The notes below the pieces were generated by a model. It was given only the letters and a program-made list of their open reading frames with translations, had not been told where the DNA came from and made no database searches. This document shows positions 44,249-53,631 of a stretch of 64,000 nt of DNA, one piece after another (the first letter of the stretch is position 1; the number at the start of each line of letters is the position of its first letter). The DNA is from Synechococcus sp. C9 (GTDB lineage Bacteria; Cyanobacteriota; Cyanobacteriia; Gloeomargaritales; Gloeomargaritaceae). The stretch covers positions 1,220,455 through 1,284,454 of the forward strand of contig NZ_JALAAD010000001.1 of the NCBI RefSeq assembly GCF_022984075.1, in the 5' to 3' direction. The position numbers and the translations under genes were made by a program.

Positions 44249-46633
44249 ATGGCTACTATTATCCCAATTACTAGTGCTACCGGTGTTTTAACCAATGGGA
44301 CGTCTGGTGATGACATAATTTCAAGAACTACTCCCAACACTGGTACTGTAGACACTGTCAATGGACTCGGTGGCGATGACCTGATTGACCTCGATAAAAA
44401 TAATGCGGGGGCGATAGATGGTGCCATTATTGATGGCGGGGGTGGGAGTGATACCATCACTGGCAGTCCTCAGGCGGACACTATTTTTGGCGGTACTGGG
44501 GATGACATCATCATTGGGTTTACCGCTGGGGATAAGGTCGATGGGGGTGCTGGGACGGATACGATTGCAATCATCACTCCCGGGACTGATGATACCAATG
44601 TGAGTAATGCGACTAATCCAGAGATCACGAATGTCGAGATCATTGATGCCTCTGGGGCGACGGGTGCGGTGACCATTAGCCTGGCGAATCAGAGTGATAG
44701 TGAATCCTTCACGGTCATTGGTAGTAACAACGCTGGTGATACCATTACTCTCAATAATGCCCCTAACGGAAACAAAGTTATTGGCGGTACCGGGGATGAC
44801 AACATCACTGGCGGTACTGGCAACGACTACATCGAAGGCGGCGAGGGCGATGACGTCATTAATGGCGGTGCTGGCAATGACACCATCATTGGCGGGGATG
44901 GAGCTGATAATATTAATGGTGGTGCTGGGAATGACCTCATCATTGGTTTCACAACGGGGGATATCGTTAATGGGGGTGCTGGTACGAATACGCTCAAAAT
45001 CACCGACCCTGCTGATGGTGCTGCCATAACTGCTGCGGGTAATAACGACATCCAGAACATCAAGATCATTGATGCCTCTGGGGCGACGGCTGGGCTGATC
45101 GGTGCGAATGCCCTGGACCTCGCCGCCTTTCAGACCGAAGCCTTCACGGTCATTGGTAGTGCTTTTGGTGACACCATCACGCTCAACAATGCTGCAGGCA
45201 ACAAGGTCAATGGCGGCAATGGGGATGACAGCATCACTGGCGATACTGGGGCTGACTTCATCGAGGGCGGCGATGGAGATGACCTGATCACGGGTGGTGG
45301 TGGTGGAGATACCATTAATGGCGGTGCTGGCAATGACACTATCTTTGGTTTCAAAACGGGAGACAAAGTAGATGGTGGTGCTGGACTAGATACGCTTCAG
45401 ATTAACAATGCCGCTGATGCCGCTGCCCTAGCTACTGTCGGTGATAGTTCCATCGTAAGTATTGAAATCATTGATGGCTCTGCCTCACTGGCTCCGTTGG
45501 ATATTACCCTTGTAGATCAAACTGAAGGCTTCACGATCATTGGCAGTGCTCAAGCCGATACCATCAAAGCGGGTGCTGGCGATGATGTCATTGTTGGTTT
45601 TGTCGGGGCAGATACGGTAGATGGGGGTGGGGGTACGGCTAATTCGATTTTTCTAGCCGCTACCTCTACTGACTTGAACAGCGCTACCGATGCTCAGATT
45701 AAAAATATTCAGGTCATTGGTGCCTCTACAGCAGTAGCTGGGGTGAACATTAACCTCCAGAACCAGACTGAGGGCTTTGTGATCGTGGGCAGTGCTCAAG
45801 CGGATACCCTCACGGGTGGTTCTGGAAATGACTTCTTCTTCGGCTTCAAAGGGGCAGATACGGTAGATGGGAAGGGTGGTCAGAATGCGATTGTGCTCGA
45901 CGCTAACGCTCCTGACTTGAACAGTGCCACTGATGATCAGGTCAAGAATATTCAGGTCGTTTATGCCGCTACCGCAACGGCTGGAGTAACCATTGACCTC
46001 AAAAATCAGACTGAGGCAATCATAGTTCAGGGCAGTGATTTCAACGATGTGATCACCGGTACCACTGCCAATGACAAGTATCTGGCTGGCGGCAAAGGCT
46101 CTGACACCATTGATGGGGGTAAGGGCAATGACACTATCGTTGGTGAAGACGGCAATGATGTCATCTTTGGCGGCGATGGCGATGATGGTTACCTCGATGG
46201 TGGTGCTGGGGATGATGTGATTGTTGGTGGCTTGGGCAACGACGCACTGGTGGGTGGCGCAGGCAATGACCGGTTTGCGTTCTCTACCGGTGCCCTGTTC
46301 GACCCCGTTACTATCGGCAACGATTTGATTGCCGACCTGGAGGCGGGTGACTTCATCGTCTTGAGCAAAACCACCTTCACTGCCTTCACTGCTTCCAGTG
46401 GGGATGTGATCAGTGGCGGCACGGCGATTGCGGCGGCGGACTTTGAGACGATTGCTACCGGCGGTGCGGCGGCGGCTGGTGCTTCCTCTGCCCTGATCGT
46501 CTATGAGACCTCGACCGGTGCGTTGTACTACAACCAGGATCGGGCTACCGCTGGTTTGGGTACGGGTGGGCAATTTGCTACCATCAGCGGTGCGCCTACG
46601 TTGACCGCAAGCCAAATCCTGATTGTTGGTTAG
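44249..46633 (+). CDS. RTX calcium-binding protein, likely type 1 secretion cargo
   Basis: 794 residues from ATG 44249, chosen for the GAGGAG site upstream. It has about five blocks of glycine-rich RTX nonapeptides (GGxGxDxxx; e.g. GGTGDDNITGGTGNDYIEGG, GGDGDDGYLDGGAGDDVIVG) that bind Ca2+ and fold outside the cell, separated by repeated modules such as NIQVIGASTAVAGVNINLQN. There is no signal peptide. The C terminus (ALYYNQDRATAGLGTGGQFA, TLTASQILIVG) is the typical cyanobacterial type 1 secretion end. It is acidic and lacks an evident enzymatic domain, so it may be an S-layer-like or adhesin protein. Confidence 0.93.
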   Translation: MATIIPITSATGVLTNGTSGDDIISRTTPNTGTVDTVNGLGGDDLIDLDKNNAGAIDGAIIDGGGGSDTITGSPQADTIFGGTGDDIIIGFTAGDKVDGGAGTDTIAIITPGTDDTNVSNATNPEITNVEIIDASGATGAVTISLANQSDSESFTVIGSNNAGDTITLNNAPNGNKVIGGTGDDNITGGTGNDYIEGGEGDDVINGGAGNDTIIGGDGADNINGGAGNDLIIGFTTGDIVNGGAGTNTLKITDPADGAAITAAGNNDIQNIKIIDASGATAGLIGANALDLAAFQTEAFTVIGSAFGDTITLNNAAGNKVNGGNGDDSITGDTGADFIEGGDGDDLITGGGGGDTINGGAGNDTIFGFKTGDKVDGGAGLDTLQINNAADAAALATVGDSSIVSIEIIDGSASLAPLDITLVDQTEGFTIIGSAQADTIKAGAGDDVIVGFVGADTVDGGGGTANSIFLAATSTDLNSATDAQIKNIQVIGASTAVAGVNINLQNQTEGFVIVGSAQADTLTGGSGNDFFFGFKGADTVDGKGGQNAIVLDANAPDLNSATDDQVKNIQVVYAATATAGVTIDLKNQTEAIIVQGSDFNDVITGTTANDKYLAGGKGSDTIDGGKGNDTIVGEDGNDVIFGGDGDDGYLDGGAGDDVIVGGLGNDALVGGAGNDRFAFSTGALFDPVTIGNDLIADLEAGDFIVLSKTTFTAFTASSGDVISGGTAIAAADFETIATGGAAAAGASSALIVYETSTGALYYNQDRATAGLGTGGQFATISGAPTLTASQILIVG

Positions 46634-46683
46634 TCCACTTCCACTTAATCTCACCAGTCTCTCACTGAGACATTAGCCAACGG

Positions 46684-46716
46684 CTCCCCAGGTACTCCTT
46701 GGGGGGTCGTTTTTCT
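46684..46716 (+). terminator. Probable intrinsic terminator of the RTX gene
   Basis: The stem CCCCAGG/CCTTGGGG with a TACT loop and one bulge is followed by GTCGTTTTTCTT. It lies about 50 bp after the RTX stop codon. Confidence 0.55.
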
Positions 46717-46800
46717 TCTCTATAAAAATGTCCCGGTCAAACTCACCCCGACCGATTGGCGAGAATGTTACACCCCTGCGACCGTTTATTTCTAAATATC

Positions 46801-47067
46801 CTAAATAGAGGTTTCCTTATGTTTCACATACCGATATAACCAGGATTTGGAAATCCCTGTCGCCCGGGATATAGCGGCAATTGAAACCCGTTTTGTTAAC
46901 ATTTCATCCACTAATTGTTTTTGCTCCTCGGAAATATATTTCTTCTGGGCATCCGGGGTAAATTGCCGATGACAGTCGTAGCACATATACCGTTTTTTCC
47001 CGTTGTGAATGCGCCCGTACTTGACCACGTTCTCGGACTGGCAATAACGGCACACAACTGCGCTCAT
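46801..47067 (-). pseudogene. IS1-type InsA-like zinc-ribbon/HTH protein remnant
   Basis: 88 residues: CRYCQSENVVKYGRIHNGKK, RYMCYDCHRQF (two CxxC zinc knuckles), then a helix-turn-helix ISRATGISKSWLYRYVK. This is the InsA part of IS1-family elements, which bind DNA and normally frameshift into InsB. No InsB catalytic domain follows, so the element is incomplete. An R1-like scrap (ACACCCCTGCGACCG) lies immediately downstream. Confidence 0.75.
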
Positions 47068-47128
47068 CGGTTCACCTATTCCGCTTGACTACGATTGGAC
47101 TACTATGGTAACCATTACAAGGATAGCA

Positions 47129-48400
47129 CTACCGAAAGTTCTTTTGCCAGAAGGTCGCATCCCGAAACCCGTTGGGGAACGTCACGATTTCTTGCACCCC
47201 GGTTGCCAGCCATTTCACCGGAATTTGCCCCGTGGTGACTTCCGTTTCCCCCACGATCACACAGGCTTTGCTCCCCAATTTATCCGCCCGTTTGATTTGC
47301 TTGCCCAGACTGCTTTGACTCACGTCCATTTCCACCCGCAGACCGTGCCCCCTAAGCATCTGGCTGATTTGTAAGGAGAGGGTCGCCGTCCCTGCCCCTT
47401 GCGAAACGACATATATATCCAGTTCGGGGGCTGGGGGTTCCCCCTGTTTTTGCAACAGCACCACCAACCGTTCCAAGCCCATCGCCCAACCCACCGCCGG
47501 GGTTGCCGTGCCCCCCAATTCCTCCACCAGGTGGTCGTAGCGTCCCCCGCCCCCCACCGCCGACTGCGCCCCCAAATCCTGGGTGGTGATTTCAAACGCC
47601 GTCCGGGTGTAATAGTCCAACCCCCGCACCAATCGGGGATTCAATTCATACGCCAAGCCCAACGCCTGTAAGCCCTCTTGCACCTGCTCAAAATGCTGTT
47701 GCGCCGCCTTGCCCAGGTATTGGGGGAGGAGGGGAGCCGTGCGGAGAATGGCTTGGGTGGCGGGGTCTTTGCTGTCCAGGATACGCAGGGGGTTTTTGGT
47801 CAACCGCACCTGGGAATCCGGGTCCAAATCGGCGGCGTAGGGGGTTAAATACTCGACCAGGGCGGCTTTGTAGCGTTGCCGGTCCGCTGGGTCGCCCACG
47901 GAATTTAGTTCTAAAGTTAAATTGGGTATCCCCAGAGCTTGCAAAAACTCCAAGGCAACCGCCATCACCTCCACATCCACCCGGGGGTCTTCACTGCCAA
48001 AGACTTCCACGCCCAGTTGGTGAAATTGCCGCTGTCGCCCCGCCTGCGGACGTTCGTAGCGGAACATGGCTCCCTGGTACCAGCACCGTTGCACCCCCTG
48101 GGAGAGCCGCTTGTGTTCGATCAAACTCCGCACCACCCCCGCCGTTCCCTCCGGGCGTAGGGTCAAACTCCGTTCCCCCCGGTCCGTGAAGGTGTACATT
48201 TCTTTACTAACAATGTCGGTACCCTCGCCGATGCCCCGCTGGAATAATTCCGTGGCTTCAAACAGGGGGGTACGGATTTCCTGGTAATTGGCTCGCCCTA
48301 GGATGTCCCTGGCGTGTTGTTCCAGGTATTGCCACAGGCGGATTTCGGTGCCCCAAATATCCCGGGTACCCCGGATGGCTTGCAGGGGTGCGCTGGTCAT
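47129..48400 (-). CDS. hisS: Histidyl-tRNA synthetase
   Basis: 423 residues from ATG 48400 (MTSAPLQAIRGTRDIWGTE); a longer frame to 48448 is open but carries no family sequence. Class II motifs are FRYERPQAGRQRQFHQLGVE (motif 2), the histidine-specific LVRGLDYYTRTAFEI, GGGRYDHLVEELGG and AVGWAMGLERLV (motif 3). The C-terminal anticodon-binding domain includes LGKQIKRADKLGSKACVIVG. It charges tRNA-His in the cytosol. Length is normal. Confidence 0.96.
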   Translation of the reverse strand: MTSAPLQAIRGTRDIWGTEIRLWQYLEQHARDILGRANYQEIRTPLFEATELFQRGIGEGTDIVSKEMYTFTDRGERSLTLRPEGTAGVVRSLIEHKRLSQGVQRCWYQGAMFRYERPQAGRQRQFHQLGVEVFGSEDPRVDVEVMAVALEFLQALGIPNLTLELNSVGDPADRQRYKAALVEYLTPYAADLDPDSQVRLTKNPLRILDSKDPATQAILRTAPLLPQYLGKAAQQHFEQVQEGLQALGLAYELNPRLVRGLDYYTRTAFEITTQDLGAQSAVGGGGRYDHLVEELGGTATPAVGWAMGLERLVVLLQKQGEPPAPELDIYVVSQGAGTATLSLQISQMLRGHGLRVEMDVSQSSLGKQIKRADKLGSKACVIVGETEVTTGQIPVKWLATGVQEIVTFPNGFRDATFWQKNFR

Positions 48401-48485
48401 GGTGGACGCTGAGGTTAACCCCCTTGTTCTAACACGTTCTGGGGGCAAAATCCCTCCCCGGTTGCCCAGGAAGGGAAGCGAACCG

Positions 48486-49136
48486 TTACAGGTCTTTTTT
48501 CACCAGGTAAAAGTCCACCTTTTCGGGGTAGTCGGTTTCCCGCCGTTTTTGCAATTCCTCTACGGTTTTCGGGGGTGGTTCGATCACCCGTTCCCCTTTT
48601 TGCCAGTTGGCGGGGGTGGCGACTTTGTTGGCACGGCTGGTCTGTAAGGAGTCCAAAAGCCGCAGAATTTCATCCAAATTGCGCCCGTTGGTCAGGGGAT
48701 AGTAAATCAGGGCTTGGATGATCCCATCCGGGTCAATGAAAAAGACCGCCCGCACCGTAGCGGTGGAACTGGCTCCTGGATGCACCATGCCATACAGGCT
48801 CGCCACCTGCATATCCAGGTCGGCAATGATGGGGAAGGGCAATTCAATGTTGAAATTCTGACGGATATTTTCCACCCAGGCGATGTGGGCGTGGATGCTG
48901 TCAATGCTCAAGCCCAGCAGTTTGGCGCCCCGTTTTTCAAATTCCTCATTCATTCGGGCTAAGCCCACCATCTCCGTGGTACAGACTGGGGTAAAGTCCG
49001 CCGGATGGGAAAACAAAATCACCCAATTCCCCCGGTAATCCGAGAGTTTTTTCATGCCGTGGGTGGTCATCACCTCAAAATCCGGGGCGGGGTCCCCAAT
49101 GCGGGGAATGGGTTTGAGCGCCACTGCTTCAGTCAT
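48486..49136 (-). CDS. 1-Cys peroxiredoxin (Prx6-type)
   Basis: 216 residues from ATG 49136, preceded by a strong GGAGGT site (the longer frame to 49190 is discarded). The motif FSHPADFTPVCTTEMVGLAR holds the peroxidatic Cys; this is the only Cys in the protein, so it is a 1-Cys enzyme. The C-terminal PxxxWQxGERVI region and length fit the Prx6 subfamily, as in the cyanobacterial 1-Cys Prx. It reduces peroxides in the cytosol. Confidence 0.93.
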   Translation of the reverse strand: MTEAVALKPIPRIGDPAPDFEVMTTHGMKKLSDYRGNWVILFSHPADFTPVCTTEMVGLARMNEEFEKRGAKLLGLSIDSIHAHIAWVENIRQNFNIELPFPIIADLDMQVASLYGMVHPGASSTATVRAVFFIDPDGIIQALIYYPLTNGRNLDEILRLLDSLQTSRANKVATPANWQKGERVIEPPPKTVEELQKRRETDYPEKVDFYLVKKDL

Positions 49137-49224
49137 TGCGACACCTCCAAATTGATTTGGGCACTTATCATCACCTAATAGGATACTCAAAAAACTCGCA
49201 TTTTCCGATCAAGTTAAGGGATTT

Positions 49225-49569
49225 TTAAGACAGCCAGTGGTGGAGGGCGACCCCGAGGACGAACCCCAAGCCCCCGAAGCGTACCGCCTGCCAAAAGGGT
49301 TGTTTGAAGCTACTCCAGGTGAGTAGTTGGCTTTCCAGGGTCACTTCCAGTTCCGCCAGTTGTCGTTGGAGTTGCTGGAGTTCCGCCTGGGCTTCCCGGT
49401 TTTTGTAGCGGCGCAGATGTTCCCGGACTTGGGTGTGCCGTGGTTGCAGTTCGGAGCGGGCTTTTTGAGCGGTCTGCACCTGGTGATAGCGGGCTTTGAG
49501 TGCCATCAGGTCGTTTTCCAGTTGGGCGAGGGCTTGTTCCCAGTCCGCCGCTGACGGTGGTTCGCTCAC
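49225..49569 (-). CDS. Coiled-coil protein with C-terminal membrane anchor
   Basis: 114 residues. Residues 10-85 are a charged, Gln-rich coiled coil (LEVTLESQLL at its end) and residues about 93-112 form one membrane helix (AVRFGGLGFVLGVALHHWL). It looks like a tail-anchored protein conserved in cyanobacteria; the function is unknown. It starts divergently from the next gene. Confidence 0.6.
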   Translation of the reverse strand: MSEPPSAADWEQALAQLENDLMALKARYHQVQTAQKARSELQPRHTQVREHLRRYKNREAQAELQQLQRQLAELEVTLESQLLTWSSFKQPFWQAVRFGGLGFVLGVALHHWLS

Positions 49570-49609
49570 GTGGATTACAATTGAGGAAATGCACCTTCAT
49601 TGTATCCCG

Positions 49610-49852
49610 ATGGCTGGCATGGAACCCGAGACGCAACAATTGGCGCAAGCCCTGTGTGACCGCCTGCGGATTACGCCGGAGCAGTGGCATCGTTTGAAAA
49701 ATAATCGCCATGCCCGTGCCGCTGAGCAGTTAGCCGCCGCTTTGAGCTATCTCCTGCATGACCAGCCGGAACAGGCTTTGGCTCATACCCAGCAGGCGCA
49801 GGGTTGGTTAGACCGTTCCCTGAAAGCCCCCCCCTGCCCAGAGCATGGTTGA
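49610..49852 (+). CDS. Small cyanobacterial protein, DUF6439-like
   Basis: About 80 residues from ATG 49610 (in-frame ATGs at 49589 and 49619 are alternatives). The pattern LAQALCDRLRITPEQWHRLK, RARAAEQLAAAL and GWLDRSLKAPPCPEHG resembles the cyanobacterial DUF6439 family as I recall it. It is helical and soluble; function unknown. Confidence 0.6.
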   Translation: MAGMEPETQQLAQALCDRLRITPEQWHRLKNNRHARAAEQLAAALSYLLHDQPEQALAHTQQAQGWLDRSLKAPPCPEHG

Positions 49853-49889
49853 ACCCTGGGCAACCCCACTGATTTTTGGTTAAAATCAC

Positions 49890-49895
49890 TATAAT
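49890..49895 (+). promoter_or_regulatory. Possible -10 element for nadD-nrtR-nadE
   Basis: A consensus TATAAT lies 22 bp before the nadD start. A matching -35 hexamer is not clear (TTTTTGG near 49873), as often in cyanobacteria. This region would be where NrtR acts if the operon is autoregulated. Confidence 0.4.
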
Positions 49896-49916
49896 TTACC
49901 CTTACCGAGGCGGACG

Positions 49917-50507
49917 ATGGCAGTTCCCCAACGGTTAGCCTTATTTGGCACCAGTGCTGACCCCCCGACGTTGGCACACCGGCAGATTATCCAGTGGTTG
50001 GGGCAGGAATTTGACCTCGCCTTGGTCTGGGCGGCGGACAATCCCTTGAAAACGGGGCAAACCCCCTTGGCGCATCGGATGGCGATGTTGGACTGTCTGC
50101 TACGGGAATTGGGGGAACCCCGGGTGCAGTTGTGCCCGGAATTGAGCCATCGGTTCACCCGGGTGAGTGTGGCGCGGGCGCAGGCGCAGTGGCCCCAGGC
50201 GAGTTTGACCCTGGCGTTGGGGGCGGATTTACTGCCCCAGTTGCCCCGGTGGCATCAGGCGGAGGAATTGTTCCCCCAGGTGAATGTGGTGATCATTCCC
50301 CGCACCGGTTATCCCCTTGCCCCAGCGGCGTTGGATTGGTTACACGAGCATAGCCCCCAGGTGAGCATTGCCCCGATTACGGTGCCGGATTGGTCGTCCC
50401 GGGCGTTTCGGGAGGGGCAAGGGCAGGCGGAACTGAGTCCGGCGGTATTGGACTACATCCATCGCCATCAGCTTTATCAGGAGGCGGCACTCCCCTCAAC
50501 CGTATGA
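49917..50507 (+). CDS. nadD: Nicotinate-nucleotide adenylyltransferase family protein
   Basis: 196 residues. The nucleotidyltransferase start RLALFGTSADPPTLAHRQII carries the (H/T)xxH-like motif (TLAH), and LGADLLPQLPRWHQAEELF and the terminal SSRAFREGQGQAELSPAVLDYI fit NadD (the ISSTxIR-like end). It adenylates nicotinate mononucleotide in NAD synthesis. Its stop codon overlaps the nrtR start (ATGA), and nrtR in turn overlaps nadE. Confidence 0.9.
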   Translation: MAVPQRLALFGTSADPPTLAHRQIIQWLGQEFDLALVWAADNPLKTGQTPLAHRMAMLDCLLRELGEPRVQLCPELSHRFTRVSVARAQAQWPQASLTLALGADLLPQLPRWHQAEELFPQVNVVIIPRTGYPLAPAALDWLHEHSPQVSIAPITVPDWSSRAFREGQGQAELSPAVLDYIHRHQLYQEAALPSTV

Positions 50508-51175
50508 CCCCCCTCCAGGTTACCGTTGATGTGGTGACGGTGATTTTTTCCGTGGATACGGCGGCGCATCGCCTGTTGGTGCTGGTGTGTGGGGGGGAAC
50601 CGGCTCGCCTACCGGGGATGGGTTTGGCGGGGGAATTGACCCTGGCGGAACAAGCCTATCAGGTGTTGGCGACCAAACTGCGGGTGGAACATCTGTACTT
50701 AGAACAGCTTTACACCTTTGGGGGACCAGGGCGGGATGAACGGGAAACCCCCGAACGCCGGTGCCTGTGCGTCGCCTATTTTGCTCTGGTGCAGTACCAG
50801 GAAACCGTCCTTTTGCCGGAGCCGGAACCGGTGGAATGGGTAGCGGTGTCCCAATTGCCCTCCCTGTGGGGGGATCACGCCCAGATCGTCCGCTATGGCT
50901 ATCAACGGCTACGCAATAAATTAGAGTACAGTCCGATTGCGTTTCAGGTTCTGCCGGAGTTGTTTACCCTGGGAGAATTGTATCAGTTATATACGATTAT
51001 TTTGGGGGAAGATTTTAGCGATTATTCTAATTTTCGTTCCCGGTTATTGAAGCTGGGTTTTTTACAAGATACGGGGCAAAAAGTTTGTCGGGGGGCGGGT
51101 CGTCCCGCCAGTTTATATCGGTTTGACCAGCACGCTTTTTTACCCTACAAAGATAAACCGATGGTATTTATATGA
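50504..51175 (+). CDS. nrtR: Nudix-related NAD-metabolism regulator NrtR
   Basis: 223 residues. The N-terminal Nudix-like domain (VTVIFSVDTAAHRLLVLVCG, LEQLYTFGGPGRDERE, CLCVAYFALVQ) lacks the full catalytic Nudix box, as in NrtR regulators that sense ADP-ribose. The C-terminal winged-helix domain includes LFTLGELYQLYTIILGEDFS, NFRSRLLKLGFLQDTG and GRPASLYRF. Position between nadD and nadE with overlaps on both sides strongly supports a repressor of NAD biosynthesis. Confidence 0.92.
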   Translation: MTPLQVTVDVVTVIFSVDTAAHRLLVLVCGGEPARLPGMGLAGELTLAEQAYQVLATKLRVEHLYLEQLYTFGGPGRDERETPERRCLCVAYFALVQYQETVLLPEPEPVEWVAVSQLPSLWGDHAQIVRYGYQRLRNKLEYSPIAFQVLPELFTLGELYQLYTIILGEDFSDYSNFRSRLLKLGFLQDTGQKVCRGAGRPASLYRFDQHAFLPYKDKPMVFI

Positions 51176-52875
51176 GCGAATTGCGTTTGGGTTTAGCCCA
51201 GTTGAATCCCACAGTGGGGGATTTGGTTGGCAATAGTCAAAAAATTCTCCAGGCGGCAAAACACTGCGCTTTTCAGGGGATTTCTTTACTGATCACCCCG
51301 GAATTGTCCCTGTGTGGGTATCCGCCCCAAGACCTGTTGCTTGACCCTTTATTTGTGGAAAATTGCCAAACCGCCCTGCACCATCTCGCCCTCCGCATTC
51401 CCCCGAAAATTGGCGTATTGGTGGGTACGATTTTTCCCAATCCCGATTGGTGGCAAAAGGGGGAAAAACCACTCTTTAATGGGGCGGCTTTATTATTAGA
51501 CGGGCGGATTCGCTACAGCTTTTATAAACAATTGCTCCCGGACTACGATGTCTTTGATGAACATCGGTATTTCCAACCCGGTGTCCAAGTGAATATCCTG
51601 CGCTGGCAGGGGGTACATTTTGGGGTCACCATTTGTGAGGATTTATGGAACGATGAGCAATTTTGGAGCGGCAAACGCTACCCCCAAAATCCCATTCCTA
51701 CCCTCATGGAACGGGGCATTGATATTTTGATCAATATGTCCGCATCCCCCTATTGGCAAGGGAAAGGTGCCCTGCGGGAAGCCCTTTTAGCCCACTGCGC
51801 CCGTAAGTACCAAGTGCCGGTGCTGTATGTCAATCAGGTGGGTGCGACGGATCAGTTGATTTTTGATGGGCGCAATCTAATTTTGGATGGCACGGGGCAG
51901 GTGGTGCAACGGGGACGGGCGTTCACCCAAGAGGTGCAGACGGTGCGCTACGTCCAGGGGCAATGGCAGGATACCCGGGTGCAGACCCCCCCGGCACCTT
52001 GGGCGGAGGTGTGGCAGGCGTTGGCGTTGGGGATTCGGGACTACGTCCACAAAAGCGGCTTTCAGCGGGTGGTGCTGGGGCTGAGCGGGGGGATTGACTC
52101 GGCGGTGGTGGCGGCGTTGGCGGTGCAAGCACTGGGAGCAGAGCAGGTGCTGGGGGTGCTGATGCCTTCCCCCTACAGTTCCGACCACTCCGTGACCGAT
52201 GCCCTGGCGTTGGCGGCGAATTTGGGGATCAAAACCGAGAAAATTCCCATCCACCCGCTCATGGATGCCTACGCCCAGAGCCTCAACCCCCTCTTCCAGG
52301 GCTACGCCAGCGATGTGACCGAGGAAAATATCCAGTCCCGCATCCGGGGCACCCTGCTGATGGCACTGGCGAATAAATTCCACGCCCTGGTGCTGGCAAC
52401 GGGCAACAAATCCGAACTGGCGGTGGGATACTGCACCCTGTATGGGGATATGTGCGGCGCATTAGCACCCATCGGGGACCTGTTCAAAACCCAGGTGTAC
52501 GCCCTCGCCCGCTGGTACAATGACGATACGAAGCAACGAGGCGAAAACCGGTGCATTCCCGAATCCATCTTAACCAAAGCGCCCAGTGCGGAATTAAAAC
52601 CCCACCAAACCGACCAGGAGAGCCTGCCCCCCTACGAGGTGCTGGATGATATTCTCCAGCGGTGGCTGAGTGAACGGCAAACCCCGGAGCAGATCGCCCA
52701 AGCGGGTTATGACCTCACCTTGGTAGAACAGGTATTGCAACTGGTGCAACGGGCGGAATTTAAGCGGTTCCAAGCCGCCCCCGTCCTGAAAATGTCCGAA
52801 CGGGGATTTGACCGGGGCTGGCGGGTACCCAACATTGCCCAACCCCCCCGGCGCAAACTGCCCTTGAACCCCTAG
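51172..52875 (+). CDS. nadE: Glutamine-dependent NAD+ synthetase
   Basis: 567 residues. The N-terminal nitrilase-type glutaminase has the Glu (TPELSLCGYPP), Lys (YKQLLPDYDVFDE) and Cys (VTICEDLWN) triad; the C-terminal ammonia-dependent synthetase has the P-loop LGLSGGIDSAVVAALAV and LATGNKSELAVGYCTLYGD. It converts nicotinic acid adenine dinucleotide to NAD+. The start overlaps the nrtR stop by 4 bp, so all three genes are translationally coupled. Confidence 0.96.
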   Translation: MSELRLGLAQLNPTVGDLVGNSQKILQAAKHCAFQGISLLITPELSLCGYPPQDLLLDPLFVENCQTALHHLALRIPPKIGVLVGTIFPNPDWWQKGEKPLFNGAALLLDGRIRYSFYKQLLPDYDVFDEHRYFQPGVQVNILRWQGVHFGVTICEDLWNDEQFWSGKRYPQNPIPTLMERGIDILINMSASPYWQGKGALREALLAHCARKYQVPVLYVNQVGATDQLIFDGRNLILDGTGQVVQRGRAFTQEVQTVRYVQGQWQDTRVQTPPAPWAEVWQALALGIRDYVHKSGFQRVVLGLSGGIDSAVVAALAVQALGAEQVLGVLMPSPYSSDHSVTDALALAANLGIKTEKIPIHPLMDAYAQSLNPLFQGYASDVTEENIQSRIRGTLLMALANKFHALVLATGNKSELAVGYCTLYGDMCGALAPIGDLFKTQVYALARWYNDDTKQRGENRCIPESILTKAPSAELKPHQTDQESLPPYEVLDDILQRWLSERQTPEQIAQAGYDLTLVEQVLQLVQRAEFKRFQAAPVLKMSERGFDRGWRVPNIAQPPRRKLPLNP

Positions 52876-52878
52876 ACC

Positions 52879-53631
52879 CTACCTGCGACGGGGCACGGCG
52901 GCGAGGAAATCCTCGGGAATGGTGGCGGTGGCGGGCGGCGTTTTCACCGAGTAAATGACCAAGCGTGCCAAATCCCGGTAGTCCGTCGGGTCTCCCCCCC
53001 GGCGTCCCCGGTCGGGAATCCGTTTGGCGGGTAGCCCCGCCCCCAATTGGGGGAAGCCCAGTTTTTTCCGGTAGTACGCCCCATAACGGGGGGTTTTCAG
53101 ATTAAAAGGCGTTTCTCCTTGGGCACGCTGGGGCAGAATCCGCCGCCGTTGGTAGGGCACCGTATTGTCCCCAAAATTTTCCATGTATTCGGGGCTGTTG
53201 ATCAGCGCATCCACAAAGCCTTTAATGCCCTTGGTGCCCAAGACAATGGACCAGGCGATTTTTTCCCGCTCGCTGTACACATCCCGCCCCAACACCCGTT
53301 GCACCACCAATTCCACAAACCGATAATTGTCGTTGAACTCATAGTTATAACGGCGGAAGGTCTCTGACAGCACCAACCCCCGGATAAAATCCCGCACCGT
53401 AATCTGCCCGTAGCGCAACTGCGACTCCAGAATGGTCTGCCGGTTAGCTTTGAGCAGTTGATGCTCGCTGAAAATCTGCCGGTAGGCCGCCCAAATCAAC
53501 CCATCCATATCGCTGGCGGACAACAAATTCTCCGTCGTAAACACCCGGGGTTGTTCGTCCCCCCCGACCTCATAGCCCACCACCCGCTGATTTTGGCTGG
53601 TCGGCCCGTAGCTGAGCAAAGGTAACGCCAT
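52879..53631 (-). CDS. cpcG: Phycobilisome rod-core linker CpcG
   Basis: 250 residues. A phycobilisome linker domain fills residues about 15-180 ([78 protein letters not shown]). The C-terminal 70 residues, basic and without a membrane helix, are typical of soluble CpcG that joins phycocyanin rods to the allophycocyanin core. It ends 3 bp from the convergent nadE stop and diverges from cpcB. Confidence 0.92.
   Translation of the reverse strand: MALPLLSYGPTSQNQRVVGYEVGGDEQPRVFTTENLLSASDMDGLIWAAYRQIFSEHQLLKANRQTILESQLRYGQITVRDFIRGLVLSETFRRYNYEFNDNYRFVELVVQRVLGRDVYSEREKIAWSIVLGTKGIKGFVDALINSPEYMENFGDNTVPYQRRRILPQRAQGETPFNLKTPRYGAYYRKKLGFPQLGAGLPAKRIPDRGRRGGDPTDYRDLARLVIYSVKTPPATATIPEDFLAAVPRRR

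Noticed and set aside
44005-44274. 89-residue frame before the RTX gene
   Set aside because: It overlaps the RTX start out of frame, lacks a ribosome site and has no recognisable sequence.
45653-46654. 333-residue frame antisense to the RTX gene
   Set aside because: Shadow of the low-complexity RTX repeats.
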